Assembly (NCBI RefSeq): GCF_011044255.1
Contig: NZ_CP049107.1
Span: forward strand, 1,240,001-1,304,000
From: Rhizorhabdus phycosphaerae
GTDB taxonomy: Bacteria > Pseudomonadota > Alphaproteobacteria > Sphingomonadales > Sphingomonadaceae
Length of the DNA: 64,000 nt
Direction: 5' to 3'
Under the pieces are notes generated by a model that saw only the letters and a program-made list of their open reading frames with translations, was not told the origin of the DNA and searched no databases. Of this stretch, positions 45,824-54,691 are shown piece after piece. The position numbers were made by a program, and so were the translations under genes. The first letter of the stretch is position 1. The number at the start of each line of letters is the position of its first letter.

Positions 45824-47887
45824 TCAGAATTTGAGGGATGCAGCAACGCCGTAGCGGCGGGGCTGTCCCGGATAACGAATGTCAGCAGCGCCGGCCGAGA
45901 ACTCCTTTGCGAAGAATTCCTCGGTGTACCGCTCCTTGAGCAGATTGGTGGCGTAAAGGGCTATGGAATAGCCACGCGCGTCGAACGTGAGGCGGGCATT
46001 GACGAGATTGACGGCATTCTGCCGGTCGGCATTGTCGATGTGCCAGTAATTCCCCGAGCGACCGGAATAATCCAACCGCGCAATCAGCGCACGGTCGTCA
46101 TCGATCGGCAGGCGATATTGACCGAACATGGTGTATGACCAGCGATAGGTCAGCGGGACCTTGTTACCGCGGAAACGATTTGTTCCGTCGAAATCCTTTA
46201 TGTCCGTGTCGATGAAGCCAAGAGATGCGCCGAGCTGCACATTTCGGGTGGGTCGCGCCTGAGCCTCGAACTCGAGGCCGAATATGTCGGTCTTTTCGAC
46301 ATTGACGATGCCTTGGTCAGCAAGGTTCAGGATGAAAACCTGCTGATCCTTGTATCGCATGTAGAAGGCCGCCGCATTGAGCGTCAGTTTCCGGTCCAGA
46401 AGACTGTTTTTCGTCCCGATCTCGAGCGTATCCGCGACTTCCGGGCGATAGATCGCTGGGAACACGCCGGTGGGTGGGTTGAAGCCACCACTGCGAAAGC
46501 CTCGCGCCGCCGTCGCGTACACCATGTTGTCCGGCGAAAAGGCATATTTGACCGAGAGCTTAGGCTGCCACTCGTCGAATGTTGCCTTGCGCTTCGGACC
46601 CGCCACCAACCGGTTCGTCTGCGTCCGCTTGTCATGATCGTAGCGAAGAGCCGCAGTCAGTTCGAGCGCATCGGTCGCGTTGTAATTGAGCTGGCCGTAG
46701 ACGGCCTTGGTCAGGATATCCTCATCCGCCGCCGCAACCGGCAAGGGAATATAGGCCGATGGGGGCAGTCCGCTGGCGCCCGGATTGGGGGAGATCAGCA
46801 CCGTCGTTTCGATGCTTCTCTTTGCGTCGAGCAGATACGCTCCGGCAGTCCAGCGCAGCTTCTGCGAGGAGGGCGAAGCCAGTCGAAGCTCCTGGCTGAA
46901 GCTCTCGTAACCGCGAATCTGGCGTGCGCCCAGAACCGACGCCGGCGTCCAGTCGAGATCCTCGATCAGATCGATATGCGTGTCGTTGTAAGCGCTGACC
47001 GACGAAAGCGTGAACGGATCGAACTCATAGTCGATCTTGAGTGCAGCATCCTTGATTTTCCGGGGGCTCTCACCGAGAAAATCATTCTGGATCGGGATCG
47101 ACGTGTTGTTCGGCTGCCCATCCGGAAGGGGGATGTACCAGGACGCCCCGCCCTTCAGATCGCCATAGCTACCACGCAGATCGAGCGTCAGCCGGTCGCT
47201 CGGGATGAGAATCAGGCGGCCCCGCAGGTTCAGATCCTCGACGAAATCCACCTTCCGGTTGAGTGTGACGTTATGCTGCACGCCATCGAATTTGCGGTAG
47301 TCTGCCGCCACGCGGAACAGCAGGATATCGGGCACGATCGCCCCGCTGAGCGACCCCGAAAGCCGTCGATCATCGCCATTGGCATAATCGACCCCGACCC
47401 GCCCCTCGAGGGTGTTGGTCGGTCGCTTCGTGGTGATATTGATGGCTCCGCCGATAGCGTTCCTCCCGTAAAGCGCTCCCTGCGGGCCCTTGAGCACCTC
47501 GATCTGCTCCAGATCATAAAGCGCCTGTTTGATCATATCGGTCGATGTCATCTGTACGCCGTCGATGACCAGAGCGACCGGCGCTTCGCCGTTGCGAACC
47601 TGACCGATGCCCCGAATGCTGATCGCAACCGTGCCGGCATCCTGGGCGTCGACGAGCGAGATGTTCGGAACCAGCGCGGTTACATCGTCGATGCTGCGGA
47701 TGCCCGCTTCCTCGATGGCTTTCGCGGAGAAGGCAGTCACGGAATCGGGGACTTGCTGCAGGCTTTCCGATCGCTGCCGCGCCGTTACGACGATGTCATT
47801 ACCGTCTATGTCTTGCGCATGTGCGCTCGTTCCGAAAATGCTGACTGTCGCCAGCAGTCCGCTCAGCAAATGCTTCCCGAACCCCAT
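45824..47887 (-). CDS. TonB-dependent outer-membrane receptor 3
   Basis: The 687 residues have a signal peptide (to about SAHAQ, 24), TonB-box-like DIVVTARQRSESL, plug motif IEVLKGPQGALYGRNAIGG, and a final strand YGVAASLKF. It opens the minus-strand operon with the Rieske oxygenase, SRPBCC and DAO genes. No copy of the AT-rich palindrome of the first regulon is seen upstream, so it is probably under different control, perhaps the LuxR gene behind it. Confidence 0.92.
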   Translation of the reverse strand: MGFGKHLLSGLLATVSIFGTSAHAQDIDGNDIVVTARQRSESLQQVPDSVTAFSAKAIEEAGIRSIDDVTALVPNISLVDAQDAGTVAISIRGIGQVRNGEAPVALVIDGVQMTSTDMIKQALYDLEQIEVLKGPQGALYGRNAIGGAINITTKRPTNTLEGRVGVDYANGDDRRLSGSLSGAIVPDILLFRVAADYRKFDGVQHNVTLNRKVDFVEDLNLRGRLILIPSDRLTLDLRGSYGDLKGGASWYIPLPDGQPNNTSIPIQNDFLGESPRKIKDAALKIDYEFDPFTLSSVSAYNDTHIDLIEDLDWTPASVLGARQIRGYESFSQELRLASPSSQKLRWTAGAYLLDAKRSIETTVLISPNPGASGLPPSAYIPLPVAAADEDILTKAVYGQLNYNATDALELTAALRYDHDKRTQTNRLVAGPKRKATFDEWQPKLSVKYAFSPDNMVYATAARGFRSGGFNPPTGVFPAIYRPEVADTLEIGTKNSLLDRKLTLNAAAFYMRYKDQQVFILNLADQGIVNVEKTDIFGLEFEAQARPTRNVQLGASLGFIDTDIKDFDGTNRFRGNKVPLTYRWSYTMFGQYRLPIDDDRALIARLDYSGRSGNYWHIDNADRQNAVNLVNARLTFDARGYSIALYATNLLKERYTEEFFAKEFSAGAADIRYPGQPRRYGVAASLKF

Positions 47888-47995
47888 CCCTTTGTCCCCT
47901 TCTCGCTCGTTGCGCCGGCCTGTGGCCCGTACGCTGGAAGCCCGATCCTATGGCGGAGCACGCTGGGGGGTATATCGGTAGAAAAGGTGGACCTG

Positions 47996-50656
47996 TCAGA
48001 TGAGCCGGAGATTGCGGGCCGCAGCGATCGCACGCGACCGGGTCGCGACATCCAGCTTGCGATAGATATTGATGCGGTGAGTCTTGATCGTGCTTTCAGC
48101 TACGCCGAGCGTTCGGGCCATTTCCTTGCTCGACAGCCCGTCCGCCAGTGCGCGCAGGACATCGACCTCGCGTGGGGTCACGACGACGTCGCTGGCAGGC
48201 GGGGGCACCGCGCTCATGCCTCTCCGCACCACCGGGCTATTCTGCATCAGCCGCGCGACAACGGTACGTTGGGCTGGCTCAAAAATATGGAGCGCCCCTT
48301 CGCAGGCAGCCAGCACGATGGGCAGAAGCGCTCCGAACTGTGAGACGACACCGATAAGTCCCTCGCTCTCCGTCGTCTCCAGGGCCAGGCGAAAAGCGTG
48401 CGCGGCATCCATTCGGCGGTCGGCCACCGCCGATGCTGCGGCTCGCAGAATGTGCATCTCAATATCAAGACCGACCGATCCTGCATCGGCGGTTTCAGCC
48501 TCCAGCGAGGCCATTGCCGCACCGTCGCTCACGCCCCGTTGCAGCAGACCGGCCATCATCGCGATTCCATAATCGCAAGACAGCCGTCGATCCCTCTTAC
48601 GAAACAGCGCACAGGGTGGGCCGAGCTCATCGAGCATCTGCATCGCTCGATCCACATCACCTACGCTGAGCAACATGCGTGTCTGCAGCAGATCCAGTTG
48701 ATAGCGCAGGCGAGGCAGGTTGCGTCGGTCCGACGTTTCCCGGCCGCGTTGCATGATCTGTTCAGCTTGAATCAAATTGCCGGTGCGTATGGAGAACCAG
48801 GCCTGTGTCGCGTAGGCCGCGACGAAAACCTCGTGCCAGCCTTCCGTCGCCTCAATCACCGGAAGCGCAGATTCCAGAAGATCGGTGGCGGTGGACAGAT
48901 CGCCTGAAAGGTACAGCGTGTACGCCAGAAGGGCGATCGCCACTGCAACCTGGGGGCTGCCTTCACCGAAATGACGGGTGGCCTGTTCGAGGCTGCGACG
49001 AAAATAGAGTTCCGCCTCCCGCCGCCGCCCGGTCCGCAGCTGGGACAGGCCCAGATACTGGTAGGCGTAGACTTCGAGCAGGGGGAGTTGGTGCAGACGC
49101 GCCAGTTTGCAGGCTTTCTCTCCATGGACCCGGCACCACAAGTCGTCTCCCCGATCGAAGCTCGCGAGACAGGAGAGATGATGGAGCAGGACGCGCAGCG
49201 TAGGATCGTGGCTCCCATTCGCCAGCTGGCGCTCGAGGATCGGTAGGCAATCCGATGGAAAGCAACGATCTTCGTAGATCAGCGTCACGAGATGGTTGCA
49301 CAATATCTCGCAGGCCAGAGCAGGATCGGTCTCCTCCAGAGACTCGATGGGCCTGGCTTCCAGCAACCCGTTCAGCAGCGACCGCGCCTCGATCAACCGG
49401 CCGTGCTGCGCCGCATAATAGGCCTGGCCGAGCGTCACGCGCGGAAATTCTCCGGGCGTGACATGGTCCAGATCGTCGAGATGCCGTAACAGGGCGAGAC
49501 CACCCCGTATCGCCATTCGCCATCCGCCGGCAGCTTCGATAATGCCGAGTGCCGCTGCATGGTCCGACACCAGAGCGGCGTGCGCCAGCGCTTCCGGCAA
49601 CAGATTTTCCGCCGCCAGCCAATTGGCCGCACGAAGATGCAGATCGTCCAGCCGCGCCTGGCGCCCCTGGGCCAGCGCATCATAGAGAAATTCGCGGAGC
49701 AGAGGATGAAAGCGGTACCAGACCCCTTCCTCGTCCAGCGGCGCAATGAGCAGATTCTGGCGGCGAAGCTGATCCAGCATCTGCGCGCTGTCGTCGCGTC
49801 CGGTGATCGCGTCGCCGAGCCCCTTGCTGATGCGTTGTGCGATCGATGTCTCCAGCAGGAATTGCTGGGTGTCTTCGGACAACCGCGAAAAGACCTGCTC
49901 TGCAAGATAATCGGCCAGATCGGTCGATCGGCGAGTCAGATGATCGAGCGTATCGACATGGTCGCGCCCCGCCAGCCAGAGTCGCAGAAGCTGCAAGGCT
50001 GCGGGCCAACCTTGCGTGCGGTCGATCAGTTCGCTCCAGTCCACTTTGCCCGACTGGTCGCTGATAAAGGCTCTGGCCTCGCTGTCGGAGAACCGGATAT
50101 CGCGTTGCTCCAGCTGCAACAGCTGACCATTCAGTCGCAGGCTCGCCAGCGCAATTTCAGGTATGCCCCGCAACGCGATGACGATGGCGGCATGCGACGG
50201 CATCCGTTCGATGACATATTCCAGAAAGAGGTTGGTCTTGGGCGATGCGATGCGGTGATAGTCGTCTATGATGAGCCGCACGGGCTCTTCGCTGGCCTCC
50301 AGGGCAAGAACGATCGCGCGCGCAGCCGCTTCGACGGCAAGGCCCGGCAAGCCTGCGTCTATCGCCTCCCGCGAATAAGGAAGAGGCAATCCGGCACGGC
50401 TCAGGGCAGCCATAAGATAAGCGAAAAACTGATCCGCCTCGAACTTCGAATCGTCGACGCTGTACCAGGCTACCGCAACATCTTCGCGGCGCCACTGCGC
50501 GTGACACTGGCTGAGCAATGTGGTCTTGCCATAGCCCGCCGGCGCCGAGACGACGACCAACTGCTTCGCCGAGGTGGTGATCCTCTCGACAAGTGCATCG
50601 CGCCACAGAACATCGATCGACCTGTTCGGCGGAGCCAGTTTAGTCTGGATGAGCAT
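47996..50656 (-). CDS. MalT-like LuxR-family ATP-dependent regulator (LAL type)
   Basis: The 886 residues start MLIQTKLAPPNRSIDVLWRD. Walker A is SAPAGYGKTTL (37-47) and Walker B is VRLIIDDYHR, followed by helical TPR-like repeats (LLEVYAYQYLGLSQL and others) and a C-terminal LuxR helix-turn-helix (TPREVDVLRALADGLSSKEM, then KTHRINIYRKL). This is the MalT signal-transducing ATPase plan. It is 108 bp upstream of receptor 3 on the same strand and so is the likely activator of that operon. The ATG at 50656 is chosen over 50791 because it starts the conserved N-terminus. Confidence 0.9.
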   Translation of the reverse strand: MLIQTKLAPPNRSIDVLWRDALVERITTSAKQLVVVSAPAGYGKTTLLSQCHAQWRREDVAVAWYSVDDSKFEADQFFAYLMAALSRAGLPLPYSREAIDAGLPGLAVEAAARAIVLALEASEEPVRLIIDDYHRIASPKTNLFLEYVIERMPSHAAIVIALRGIPEIALASLRLNGQLLQLEQRDIRFSDSEARAFISDQSGKVDWSELIDRTQGWPAALQLLRLWLAGRDHVDTLDHLTRRSTDLADYLAEQVFSRLSEDTQQFLLETSIAQRISKGLGDAITGRDDSAQMLDQLRRQNLLIAPLDEEGVWYRFHPLLREFLYDALAQGRQARLDDLHLRAANWLAAENLLPEALAHAALVSDHAAALGIIEAAGGWRMAIRGGLALLRHLDDLDHVTPGEFPRVTLGQAYYAAQHGRLIEARSLLNGLLEARPIESLEETDPALACEILCNHLVTLIYEDRCFPSDCLPILERQLANGSHDPTLRVLLHHLSCLASFDRGDDLWCRVHGEKACKLARLHQLPLLEVYAYQYLGLSQLRTGRRREAELYFRRSLEQATRHFGEGSPQVAVAIALLAYTLYLSGDLSTATDLLESALPVIEATEGWHEVFVAAYATQAWFSIRTGNLIQAEQIMQRGRETSDRRNLPRLRYQLDLLQTRMLLSVGDVDRAMQMLDELGPPCALFRKRDRRLSCDYGIAMMAGLLQRGVSDGAAMASLEAETADAGSVGLDIEMHILRAAASAVADRRMDAAHAFRLALETTESEGLIGVVSQFGALLPIVLAACEGALHIFEPAQRTVVARLMQNSPVVRRGMSAVPPPASDVVVTPREVDVLRALADGLSSKEMARTLGVAESTIKTHRINIYRKLDVATRSRAIAAARNLRLI

Positions 50657-50766
50657 CGGTCGATCATGCCACAAGTTTGGTGGCGTCCCATCCACCGAAT
50701 TGGTGGATTGCGGCCGAAGATCGGCGCGCGCACTTCCGGGGAATACACCGCTGAAGGAAGATCGCC

Positions 50767-51462
50767 ATGACCAGAACCATCCTCTTCGCACTCACCGGAC
50801 AAGGCGATCTGGGACAGACTGGTGCCAAGACCGGCGTGTGGTTGGAAGAGCTGGCGGCTCCCTATCAGATGCTCAGCGCAGCCGGTTTCGACATTCTCTT
50901 CGCAACGCCGGGGGGCAAGCCGGCTCAGCTGGATCCGGCGAGTCTGGAAGAGCCCTGGCTGCAGCCTGCAGGACATTGGTTTCGCGCCCAGAAGCAAGCC
51001 CTCGCCCAGCTGGAAGCTCCGCTCGACCTGGCGAATGTGGTCGCCTCCCGGATCGACGCGATCTTTCTGGTCGGGGGCACGGGGACGCTGTGGGATTTCC
51101 CCGGCTGCCGTCCACTCGGCGCGCTGGCCAGCACCTTGCTGGCAGAGAACAGACCCGTTGCAGCCATCTGTCATGGCGTCGTCGGCCTGTTGACCGCCAC
51201 GGCGGCAGACGGCCAGCCGCTCGCAGCGGGCAAGTCGCTCACCTGCTTCAGCAATGAAGAGGAAGCCATGCTCGAATATGACAAGCTCGTGCCGCTTCTC
51301 GCAGAAACGGAACTTGTCGCGCAGGGAGCGCTGTACAGCAAAGCGGCTCCCTTCGAAGCGCATGTCGTCGAGGACGGCCTGCTGATCACCGGTCAGAACC
51401 CGGCAAGTGCCGGCCCATTGGCAAAGGCCTTGCTCGCGCGTCTCGGAACGCCCTTGCCCTAG
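50767..51462 (+). CDS. DJ-1/PfpI (type 1 glutamine amidotransferase-like) protein
   Basis: The 231 residues match the Hsp31/DJ-1 group: ILFALTGQGDLGQTGAKTGVWLEELAAPYQ, FATPGGKPAQLDPASLE, and the nucleophile elbow PVAAICHGVVG with the active Cys. Such proteins act on glyoxals or as stress chaperones; an isonitrile hydratase-like role is also possible. It is divergent from the LuxR gene with a good ribosome site (GAAGGAAG). Confidence 0.87.
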   Translation: MTRTILFALTGQGDLGQTGAKTGVWLEELAAPYQMLSAAGFDILFATPGGKPAQLDPASLEEPWLQPAGHWFRAQKQALAQLEAPLDLANVVASRIDAIFLVGGTGTLWDFPGCRPLGALASTLLAENRPVAAICHGVVGLLTATAADGQPLAAGKSLTCFSNEEEAMLEYDKLVPLLAETELVAQGALYSKAAPFEAHVVEDGLLITGQNPASAGPLAKALLARLGTPLP

Positions 51463-51630
51463 GCGAGACTGCTGAAACAGCGAACGTTGGGAGTTGGAAC
51501 TGCCAAGCTCCCATATGCCCGCTGTTGTCGTCGGTATGGAGGGACTTTTCGCCCATGGCGTGCGAATTCAGGCCGGGGGAGCCGGGGTTTCCGCAGAGAT
51601 TCCGTTCTCCACCAGCTTCGTCTCGGCACG

Positions 51631-52833
51631 TCATCGGCGTCTGCTCTCCAACCCGAGCGGGCCGAGGGGGCTGCCGAACAGCCCGCTGACCAGCAGCGCC
51701 TGGAACCGGTCGATCGGCCATAGTTTCGATATCGGCCCCATGATCCGGTCGCGCACGATGGGCAGCAACCGGCTGTCGGACTGATAGATCGGCGTAAAGG
51801 CCCAGGTCAGCCACTGATACAGCCGGACATGCCGACGGCGCGAGACGACCGCCGCATCGAGCGCTTCGCCGATATCGGCGTGCCGCGCCAGGGCCGCCGA
51901 AAGCGCCCAGGCGTCGAGCAAGGCCATATTGGCGCCCTGCCCCAGTTGCGGGCTGGCCGAATGCCAGGAATCGCCGATGTGGATAAGCCGCTCGGCGGTG
52001 GGATCGGCTAAGGTGCGATGCGCGTATCGCGCGTAGGTCATCTGCCTCTGATGGCCGATCCCGGCGAGAAACGGATCGCATTCCGGCCACAGCTGGCGAA
52101 CCTCCTCCTTCCACACGTCCAGCCCCGCCTGTTGCCAGGATGCGAGATCACTTCGCTTGAGAGACCAGAAGAAGGCGGCCCGCTCGCGCCCATTGCCGCC
52201 GCTGCCAAGGGGCAAGATGCCTGCCATCTTGCTGGCGCGCTGGTAGCGCTGCGTGAGGCTGTGGGGGTCGAAAGCGCAAGCATCCGGCCAGTCGAGGCTC
52301 GCCCACAGCGCGCCGTAAGGCAATTCATGTCCCGTGGGTGGCGCCAGCGCGGACCGGCTTCCCAGACCGTCGACGATGAGGTCGAAACCGCCGCTCGTCC
52401 GCCCGTCCTCGAACAGGAGGACACGCTTGTCGCGGTCGATCCGCGACCCCGCGATCGTCAGGCCACCATGGACGGGAATGCCCTGCGCGGCGACGGCGTC
52501 ATGCAGAGCGTCGAAAAGACAGGCGCGGTGAATGCCCACGCCATGATGGCCCGGCTCGGCCATGGCGGCATAGGAGACATCGAGAACGACCCGCGGGCCT
52601 GCGGTACCATATAGACGATCGACCCGAGCCCCCTCCCGCCGGATCCGCTCTGCCAGGCCCAGACGCTCGAGCACCGCCATGCCCGTCGGCTGGATCATCA
52701 GTCCCGATCCTACCGGCTGCGGCCTATCGAAGCGCTCGAACAACTCGACCCGCTCGCCCGCCCGGGATAGCAGCAGCGCCGCGGCAAGACCGCCAACCCC
52801 GCAACCCGCGATGCCGATCCGCCTGGCAACCAT
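51631..52833 (-). CDS. FAD-dependent aromatic monooxygenase-like flavoprotein (PHBH family)
   Basis: The 400 residues show the three flavin motifs of this family: GIAGCGVGGLAAALLLSRAG at the start, a middle DLIVDGLGSRSAL (DG-like motif), and LIHIGDSWHSASPQLGQGAN (GD motif). It hydroxylates or oxidises an aromatic or enol substrate with NAD(P)H and oxygen. It stands alone, convergent with the DJ-1 gene and just left of the tRNA attachment site, so it is the last host-backbone gene before the island. Confidence 0.87.
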   Translation of the reverse strand: MVARRIGIAGCGVGGLAAALLLSRAGERVELFERFDRPQPVGSGLMIQPTGMAVLERLGLAERIRREGARVDRLYGTAGPRVVLDVSYAAMAEPGHHGVGIHRACLFDALHDAVAAQGIPVHGGLTIAGSRIDRDKRVLLFEDGRTSGGFDLIVDGLGSRSALAPPTGHELPYGALWASLDWPDACAFDPHSLTQRYQRASKMAGILPLGSGGNGRERAAFFWSLKRSDLASWQQAGLDVWKEEVRQLWPECDPFLAGIGHQRQMTYARYAHRTLADPTAERLIHIGDSWHSASPQLGQGANMALLDAWALSAALARHADIGEALDAAVVSRRRHVRLYQWLTWAFTPIYQSDSRLLPIVRDRIMGPISKLWPIDRFQALLVSGLFGSPLGPLGLESRRR

Positions 52834-52952
52834 GGACGGGACTTAGCGGAGGGTCTGTATGCGGACGGGCGAAGCCCGCATTCTGCTATGTCTGAAGCGT
52901 CCCCATTCCAGGCTTCGCCTCCTGTAGGAAGCACCGTCGATGCGGGGAAAAA

Positions 52953-52997
52953 TGGTGCTGCCGGTGAGGATTGAACTCACGACCTCAGCCTTACCAA
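52953..52997 (-). other. Attachment site: 3' 45 nt of a tRNA-Thr(GGT) gene
   Basis: Read on the minus strand, the segment gives an anticodon loop TTGGTAA (anticodon GGT, Thr), GGCTG, variable AGGTC, a T arm GTGAG-TTCAATC-CTCAC, an acceptor strand CGGCAGC, discriminator A and encoded CCA. The 5' half is missing: upstream of the loop (above 52997) there is no matching CAGCC stem, D arm or GCTGCCG acceptor. This is the usual scar left when an element integrates into the 3' half of a tRNA gene. The intact tRNA should lie at the far (right) end. Confidence 0.85.
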
Positions 52998-53188
52998 CGG
53001 GTATAGGGTTGTGCAACCTACTCCAGCCCATGGCACGATATCCCTATGTTTGCCGCATTATATCAACACGATAGACCACACGAAACCTTCCCAAACATAT
53101 CCGGCGGTATCCGATGGTTCTCCTACGGCTTTATTACGTTGCGGCGCAGCCCATTCCACGTAATTTCTGGCTCCGGAGGTGCTGAACT

Positions 53189-54475
53189 ATGCCCCGCAAA
53201 TTGACTACGCACATGATCGAGACCGCCACGCTGCCCAAGACCGGCCAGTCCTTTTTGTGGGACGGCGAGCTCAAGGGATTCGGAGTCCGCGTCGCGTTTT
53301 CAGGCGTGAAGTCGTATGTCCTTCAGTACCGTAGTCCTGACGGCCGTCTTCGCCGCATGGCGTACGCGAGGTATCCCGTGTTCACAGTCGACGAGGCACG
53401 CAAAGAGGCGATCAGAATGCTCGCCGATGTGACCCGGGGTATCGACCCGGCCGATGCGAAACAGGCGAAGCGTGCCGCGCCGACGATTGGTGACGTCTGT
53501 GATTGGTATCTTGAGGAAGCGGAGGCTGGCCGACTCCTCGGGCGCCGACGCATGCCGATCAAAGCTTCGACGGTTCGGATGGAGCGGAGCCGGATTGAGC
53601 GACATATTCGGCCGTTGATTGGCCATCGGAAGGTTGTTGGGCTGAAGCCGGCGGACATCGAGGCGATGCAGGCTGATATTGCTGCGGGCAAGAGCGCCGC
53701 TGAGAAAGGCAAAGGGCGCGGCCGGTCGACGACGGGCGGCGCCGGGGCCGCGTCTCGCGTAATTTCGACACTTCATTCGATGTGCGAGCATGCGGTCCGC
53801 CTCGGAATCATCGAGAGCAACCCCGCCAGGGGTGCGCGGCGGATGGCGAGCAATCGCCGAACGCGCCGCCTTAGCGCAGTGGAGCTTGGTAGGCTCGGCA
53901 ACGCTATGCGGGTAGCCGGGAAGCGCGACGAGAATCCGACCGGCCTCGCGGCTGTGAGATTGATTGCGCTCAGCGGCTTCCGGCTGTCGGAGGCACAGCA
54001 GGTTCAGCGTGTATGGATCGACGCCGAGGCTCAGGCGGTCCACTTCCCGGATACGAAGACGGGAGCGCAGGATCGGCCGATCGGGAAGGCTGCGTTGGAT
54101 GTGCTGACCTCTCAGTCGGCGATCGCCGGCTGCCCCTTTGTGTTTCCCTCGGACTACGGAGACAGCCACTATAAGCAGGTGCCCGATGTGCTGGTCCGTC
54201 TCTGCGCCGCCGCGAAGATCGAAGGCGTCACGGCTCATACGCTGCGCCATACTTTCGGAAGCATTGCCGGCGATATGAGGTATGCCGAACTGACTATCGC
54301 AGCCCTTCTCGGGCACGGAAAACGCGGTGTGACGCAAGGGTACATTCACATCGAAGAGGGTTTGCGTGAGGCCGCCGATGCGGTTTCGGCGAAGATCGCA
54401 GATTTGCTCGATGGGCGTATCAGTAGCGTTCGACAGGATCGGGATCCAGCGCTCGAGCGACCTCTTGCTGCATAA
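53189..54475 (+). CDS. Tyrosine recombinase / phage-type integrase
   Basis: The 428 residues have the N-terminal arm-binding DUF4102-like domain (LWDGELKGFGVRVAFSGVKSYVLQYR), a core-binding SAM-like middle part, and the catalytic domain with Arg in LSGFRLSEAQ, His-x-x-Arg in HTLRHTF, a second His in LLGHGKRG and the nucleophile Tyr in TQGYIHI. It is the first gene inside the tRNA-Thr junction, and GGAGGTG precedes the ATG. It should excise and integrate the island. Confidence 0.95.
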   Translation: MPRKLTTHMIETATLPKTGQSFLWDGELKGFGVRVAFSGVKSYVLQYRSPDGRLRRMAYARYPVFTVDEARKEAIRMLADVTRGIDPADAKQAKRAAPTIGDVCDWYLEEAEAGRLLGRRRMPIKASTVRMERSRIERHIRPLIGHRKVVGLKPADIEAMQADIAAGKSAAEKGKGRGRSTTGGAGAASRVISTLHSMCEHAVRLGIIESNPARGARRMASNRRTRRLSAVELGRLGNAMRVAGKRDENPTGLAAVRLIALSGFRLSEAQQVQRVWIDAEAQAVHFPDTKTGAQDRPIGKAALDVLTSQSAIAGCPFVFPSDYGDSHYKQVPDVLVRLCAAAKIEGVTAHTLRHTFGSIAGDMRYAELTIAALLGHGKRGVTQGYIHIEEGLREAADAVSAKIADLLDGRISSVRQDRDPALERPLAA

Positions 54476-54650
54476 GATTGATTGGGGACCGCTCGCCAAA
54501 CCCGAAGGCCGGCAACGCAAATGGCCATACATCCCACGCATGCCGTGCTGCCACCGACGCGAGCCAATGAGGTCTGTGATCCTCCAATCGTTGTGTAGGA
54601 AATGGCTGGGCCAGAAGGCGCCTAAACGCTAGACCATCGTCATCGGGCGG
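54476..54650. other. Intergenic stretch between integrase and ATPase gene, nothing recognised
   Basis: About 175 bp without a supported reading frame. The only striking structure is the palindrome at its right end (separate entry). Confidence 0.5.
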
Positions 54651-54664
54651 ATTCCGATCGGAAT
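54651..54664. promoter_or_regulatory. 14-bp perfect palindrome before the ATPase-kinase cassette
   Basis: ATTCCGATCGGAAT lies 27 bp before the GTG start of the SMC-like ATPase. A perfect even palindrome here fits an operator or promoter-overlapping site for the three-gene cassette; no partner copy was found elsewhere in the window. Confidence 0.5.
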
Positions 54665-54691
54665 GGAATTACGGGGAAGGCGGCGGCAGGG

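Noticed and set aside
52953-53040. A complete tRNA gene at the island border
   Set aside because: Only the 3' 45 nt from the anticodon loop onward fits a tRNA. The sequence that should give the D arm and 5' acceptor does not pair.
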